In this document: piece by piece, positions 62,365 through 64,000 of the stretch | How the letters are laid out: each line of letters starts with the position of its first letter | Numbering within the stretch: the stretch's first letter is position 1 | NCBI GenBank assembly: GCA_038521625.1 | Contig: JBCBKP010000011.1 | Location: 25,893-89,892, forward strand | DNA: 64,000 nucleotides | DNA from: JBCBKP01 sp038521625 | GTDB taxonomy: Bacteria; Planctomycetota; Phycisphaerae; Phycisphaerales; UBA1924 | Direction: 5' to 3' | Program-made: the position numbers and the translations under genes | The notes under the pieces: generated by a model | The model's database searches: none | What the model was told of the DNA's origin: nothing | Seen by the model: only the letters and a program-made list of their open reading frames with translations

Positions 62365-62437
62365 GTCCCGCCGGCGCCTAGCGTTACGCGAACGGGGAAG
62401 GAGCCGCATCGGTCACCGACCGGGATGCGAACCGACT

Positions 62438-62465
62438 CCGGGCGCGTCTGTGCTTCGGCGCCCGG
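62438..62465 (+). promoter_or_regulatory. Stem-loop in the folE2 leader
   Basis: Perfect eight-base arms CCGGGCGC (62438-62445) and GCGCCCGG (62458-62465) around a 12-base loop, ending 27 bases before the folE2 ATG. No T-tract follows. A TAGCGT hexamer at 62380 could be the promoter. Confidence 0.45.
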
Positions 62466-62492
62466 GCCACCCTTCTGGAGACCATCTGCACG

Positions 62493-63308
62493 ATGTCACA
62501 AGACCCCGCAGCCGGCCGGCCTTCTGGGATTCCCGACGTTCAGGGCACCGCCGACGATCGCCGCGTCGCGATCGACAAGGTCGGCGTCAAGGACGTCGTC
62601 TACCCGATCACGCTGAGGCAGCGTGACGGCGGGCAGCAGACGACCGTCGCGAAGATCAACATGTACGTCGCCCTGCCGCACGACCGCAAGGGCACGCACA
62701 TGAGCCGATTCCTCGAGCTGCTCAACAACGAGCACTGCGAACCGATCACGCCCGAGCGGATCATCGAGATCACGAATCTGATCCGCGAGAGGCTCGACGC
62801 CGACTGCGCCCACTTCGAGGCGTCCTTCACGTACTTCATCTCGAAGCGGGCCCCGGTGACCGGCCAGGCCGGCCTCATGGACTACGAGGTGACATTCGCC
62901 TGCCACGCCGACTCAACCGGCAACGACTTCGTCATGACGGTGGCCGCCCCGGCGACGAGCCTCTGCCCCTGCTCGAAGGAGATCAGCGAGTACGGGGCGC
63001 ACAACCAGCGGTGCCGGATCGAGGCCGCCGTCCGCACGACCGAGTCGATGTGGATCGAGGATCTGGTCGAGCAACTCGAGGAGGCGGCGAGCCACCCGGT
63101 CTACGCGGTCCTGAAGCGGCCCGACGAGAAGTTCGTGACCGAGGCCGCGTTCGACAACCCGAAGTTCGTTGAGGACATCATCCGCGACCTGGCGGTCGGC
63201 CTCGAGGCGTGCCCCCAGATCGAGTGGTATCGGATCAAGTCGGAGAACTTCGAGTCGATCCACTCGCACAACGCCTACGCCCAGATCACGCGCGACAAGC
63301 GGAGCTGA
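62493..63308 (+). CDS. folE2: GTP cyclohydrolase FolE2 (type IB)
   Basis: A 271-residue FolE2, which converts GTP to 7,8-dihydroneopterin triphosphate for folate or queuosine synthesis. Landmarks are KVGVKDVVYPI at the start, RGTHMSRF-type KGTHMSRFLELL, and SLCPCSKEIS with Cys158 and Cys160 as metal/catalytic residues. FolE2 is the zinc-independent alternative to FolE. The ATG has GGAG about 15 bases upstream, so translation may depend on the leader stem-loop. Confidence 0.95.
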   Translation: MSQDPAAGRPSGIPDVQGTADDRRVAIDKVGVKDVVYPITLRQRDGGQQTTVAKINMYVALPHDRKGTHMSRFLELLNNEHCEPITPERIIEITNLIRERLDADCAHFEASFTYFISKRAPVTGQAGLMDYEVTFACHADSTGNDFVMTVAAPATSLCPCSKEISEYGAHNQRCRIEAAVRTTESMWIEDLVEQLEEAASHPVYAVLKRPDEKFVTEAAFDNPKFVEDIIRDLAVGLEACPQIEWYRIKSENFESIHSHNAYAQITRDKRS

Positions 63309-63357
63309 CCCGGCTCAACGGGTTGTCCACGAATCTCGGAGCCCGGCGCGGATTCCG

Positions 63358-63363
63358 TACGAT
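63358..63363 (+). promoter_or_regulatory. -10-like hexamer six bases before a TTG start
   Basis: TACGAT, then CCTGAG, then TTG at 63370 followed at once by ATG at 63373. The six-base distance matches the other leaderless candidates only if TTG is the start. Confidence 0.35.
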
Positions 63364-63372
63364 CCTGAGTTG

Positions 63373-64000
63373 ATGCGCCGTCGCCTCCGAGCCCTGATCC
63401 CGAGCATGTTCCACCGGCGGCTGGCGTTGCTGCTGCTGGCCTCGCTCGGCGTGCTCGGGGTGCTCGGGCTTCGTCTGGCCCACCTGACGGTCGTGAGCCA
63501 CGACACGCTCCGCGAGCGAGCGGAATCGCGGCTCGTCCGCTCAACCTGGCTGCCGACCCGTCGAGGGGCGATCCTCGACCGCAAGGGCCGCGTTCTGGCC
63601 TCAGACCGGCCGGCCTACGAACTCCAGGTCGAGTACCGCGTCTTGGACGGCAGCTGGGCCCGGCGTGAGGCCCGCACGCTGGCACGCCGAGCGATCGCCG
63701 AGGCCGGGCTCGGGCGAGAGGCTCTCACCGATCCGCTCAGTACGGCGTTCGAGTCGGCGCTCCGATCGCATCTCGACACCGCCTGGTCGCGGATCGCCCA
63801 GATCGTGGGGGTTGAAGAGCGGGAGCTGCGCGATCGGGCCGGGGACGTAGTGGCGCGGGTCGAGCGGATGCACGATTCGATCGCCGAGCGTCGCGAGCGA
63901 CGCGAGATCGACCGGCTCCGGCGCAGCGAGCGGCCGCTGACGACGGGGCACCTCGAATCGCTCCGCAGGCAGGCCGGGGCGCCGATCGCCGAGCAGCGTC
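63373..64000 (+). CDS. Penicillin-binding protein 2-like transpeptidase (partial)
   Basis: The first 209 codons of a gene that runs off the right edge. A cytoplasmic head MRRRLRALIPSM precedes a transmembrane helix (about 14-33), then the class B PBP dimerisation segment RRGAILDRKGRVLASDRPAYEL. A long charged coiled stretch follows (about 140-205), which is not typical and may be an insertion. The transpeptidase domain lies outside the window. It would crosslink peptidoglycan. Start is ATG 63373 or TTG 63370. Confidence 0.82.
   Translation, partial: MRRRLRALIPSMFHRRLALLLLASLGVLGVLGLRLAHLTVVSHDTLRERAESRLVRSTWLPTRRGAILDRKGRVLASDRPAYELQVEYRVLDGSWARREARTLARRAIAEAGLGREALTDPLSTAFESALRSHLDTAWSRIAQIVGVEERELRDRAGDVVARVERMHDSIAERRERREIDRLRRSERPLTTGHLESLRRQAGAPIAEQR

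Noticed and set aside
1..64000. CRISPR arrays, insertion sequences, rRNA genes, known riboswitches
   Set aside because: No regularly spaced repeats, transposase motifs, rRNA segments or riboswitch cores were seen.

Overview
The window is a very GC-rich (roughly 70%), gene-dense bacterial chromosome segment that most resembles a planctomycete of the Phycisphaerae type. The clues are three secreted proteins ending in short dockerin-like 'planctomycete' tails, a two-partner-secretion adhesin of the type common in that group, many overlapping ATGA/GTGA gene junctions, and several genes that look leaderless. This placement is inference from gene content, not from a phylogenetic marker. There are no insertion sequences, CRISPR arrays or rRNA genes.

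Layout. 1-6970: metabolic and secreted enzymes. These are an aldehyde dehydrogenase, then on the minus strand a three-gene unit (PLP enzyme, gamma-glutamyltransferase, small immunity-like protein), and a secreted 5'-nucleotidase. 7266-52414: a large, almost entirely plus-strand type VI secretion (T6SS) island. Its first half carries two degenerate-kinase-like proteins, a TssJ-like lipoprotein, a TagH C-terminal-domain protein, tssK, tssL, tssM and a TagF-like membrane protein. A TpsB/TpsA two-partner-secretion pair (22894-33837) and a FliA-like sigma factor (33884-34489) are inserted next. The second half is tssA, tssB, tssC, a second tssC-like gene, tssE, tssF, tssG, tssH (ClpV), a lipase-like candidate effector, hcp, a terminator, vgrG, a DUF4123 adaptor, two small accessory genes, PAAR and a transglutaminase-like protein. 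All core parts (TssA-C, E-M, Hcp, VgrG, PAAR) are identifiable, TssJ less certainly than the rest. 52428-56890: a lipoprotein, an AraC regulator, two dockerin-tailed secreted proteins, one intact and one stop-interrupted Pmp3/YqaE gene, and tRNA-Ser(GGA). 56904-64000: housekeeping and membrane genes: PAP2 phosphatase, ArnT-like glycosyltransferase, TruB, two unknown membrane proteins, FolE2, and the start of a penicillin-binding protein 2.

How it works together. The T6SS genes would build a membrane complex (TssJ-like, TssL, TssM), a baseplate (TssE, F, G, K, with TssA), a contractile sheath (TssB/TssC, possibly modified by the second TssC-like protein), a ClpV recycling ATPase, and a Hcp tube with a VgrG/PAAR tip. 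The kinase-like protein fused to a sulfatase-modifying-factor domain, the FHA-less TagH and the TagF-like protein look like a rewired version of the PpkA/TagR/Fha/TagF post-translational control known in Pseudomonas. Candidate effectors are the lipase between clpV and hcp and the transglutaminase-like protein after PAAR. A recurrent -10-like hexamer (TA followed by three variable bases and T) precedes most transcription units. In six cases it lies exactly six bases before the start codon with no ribosome binding site, which suggests leaderless mRNAs.
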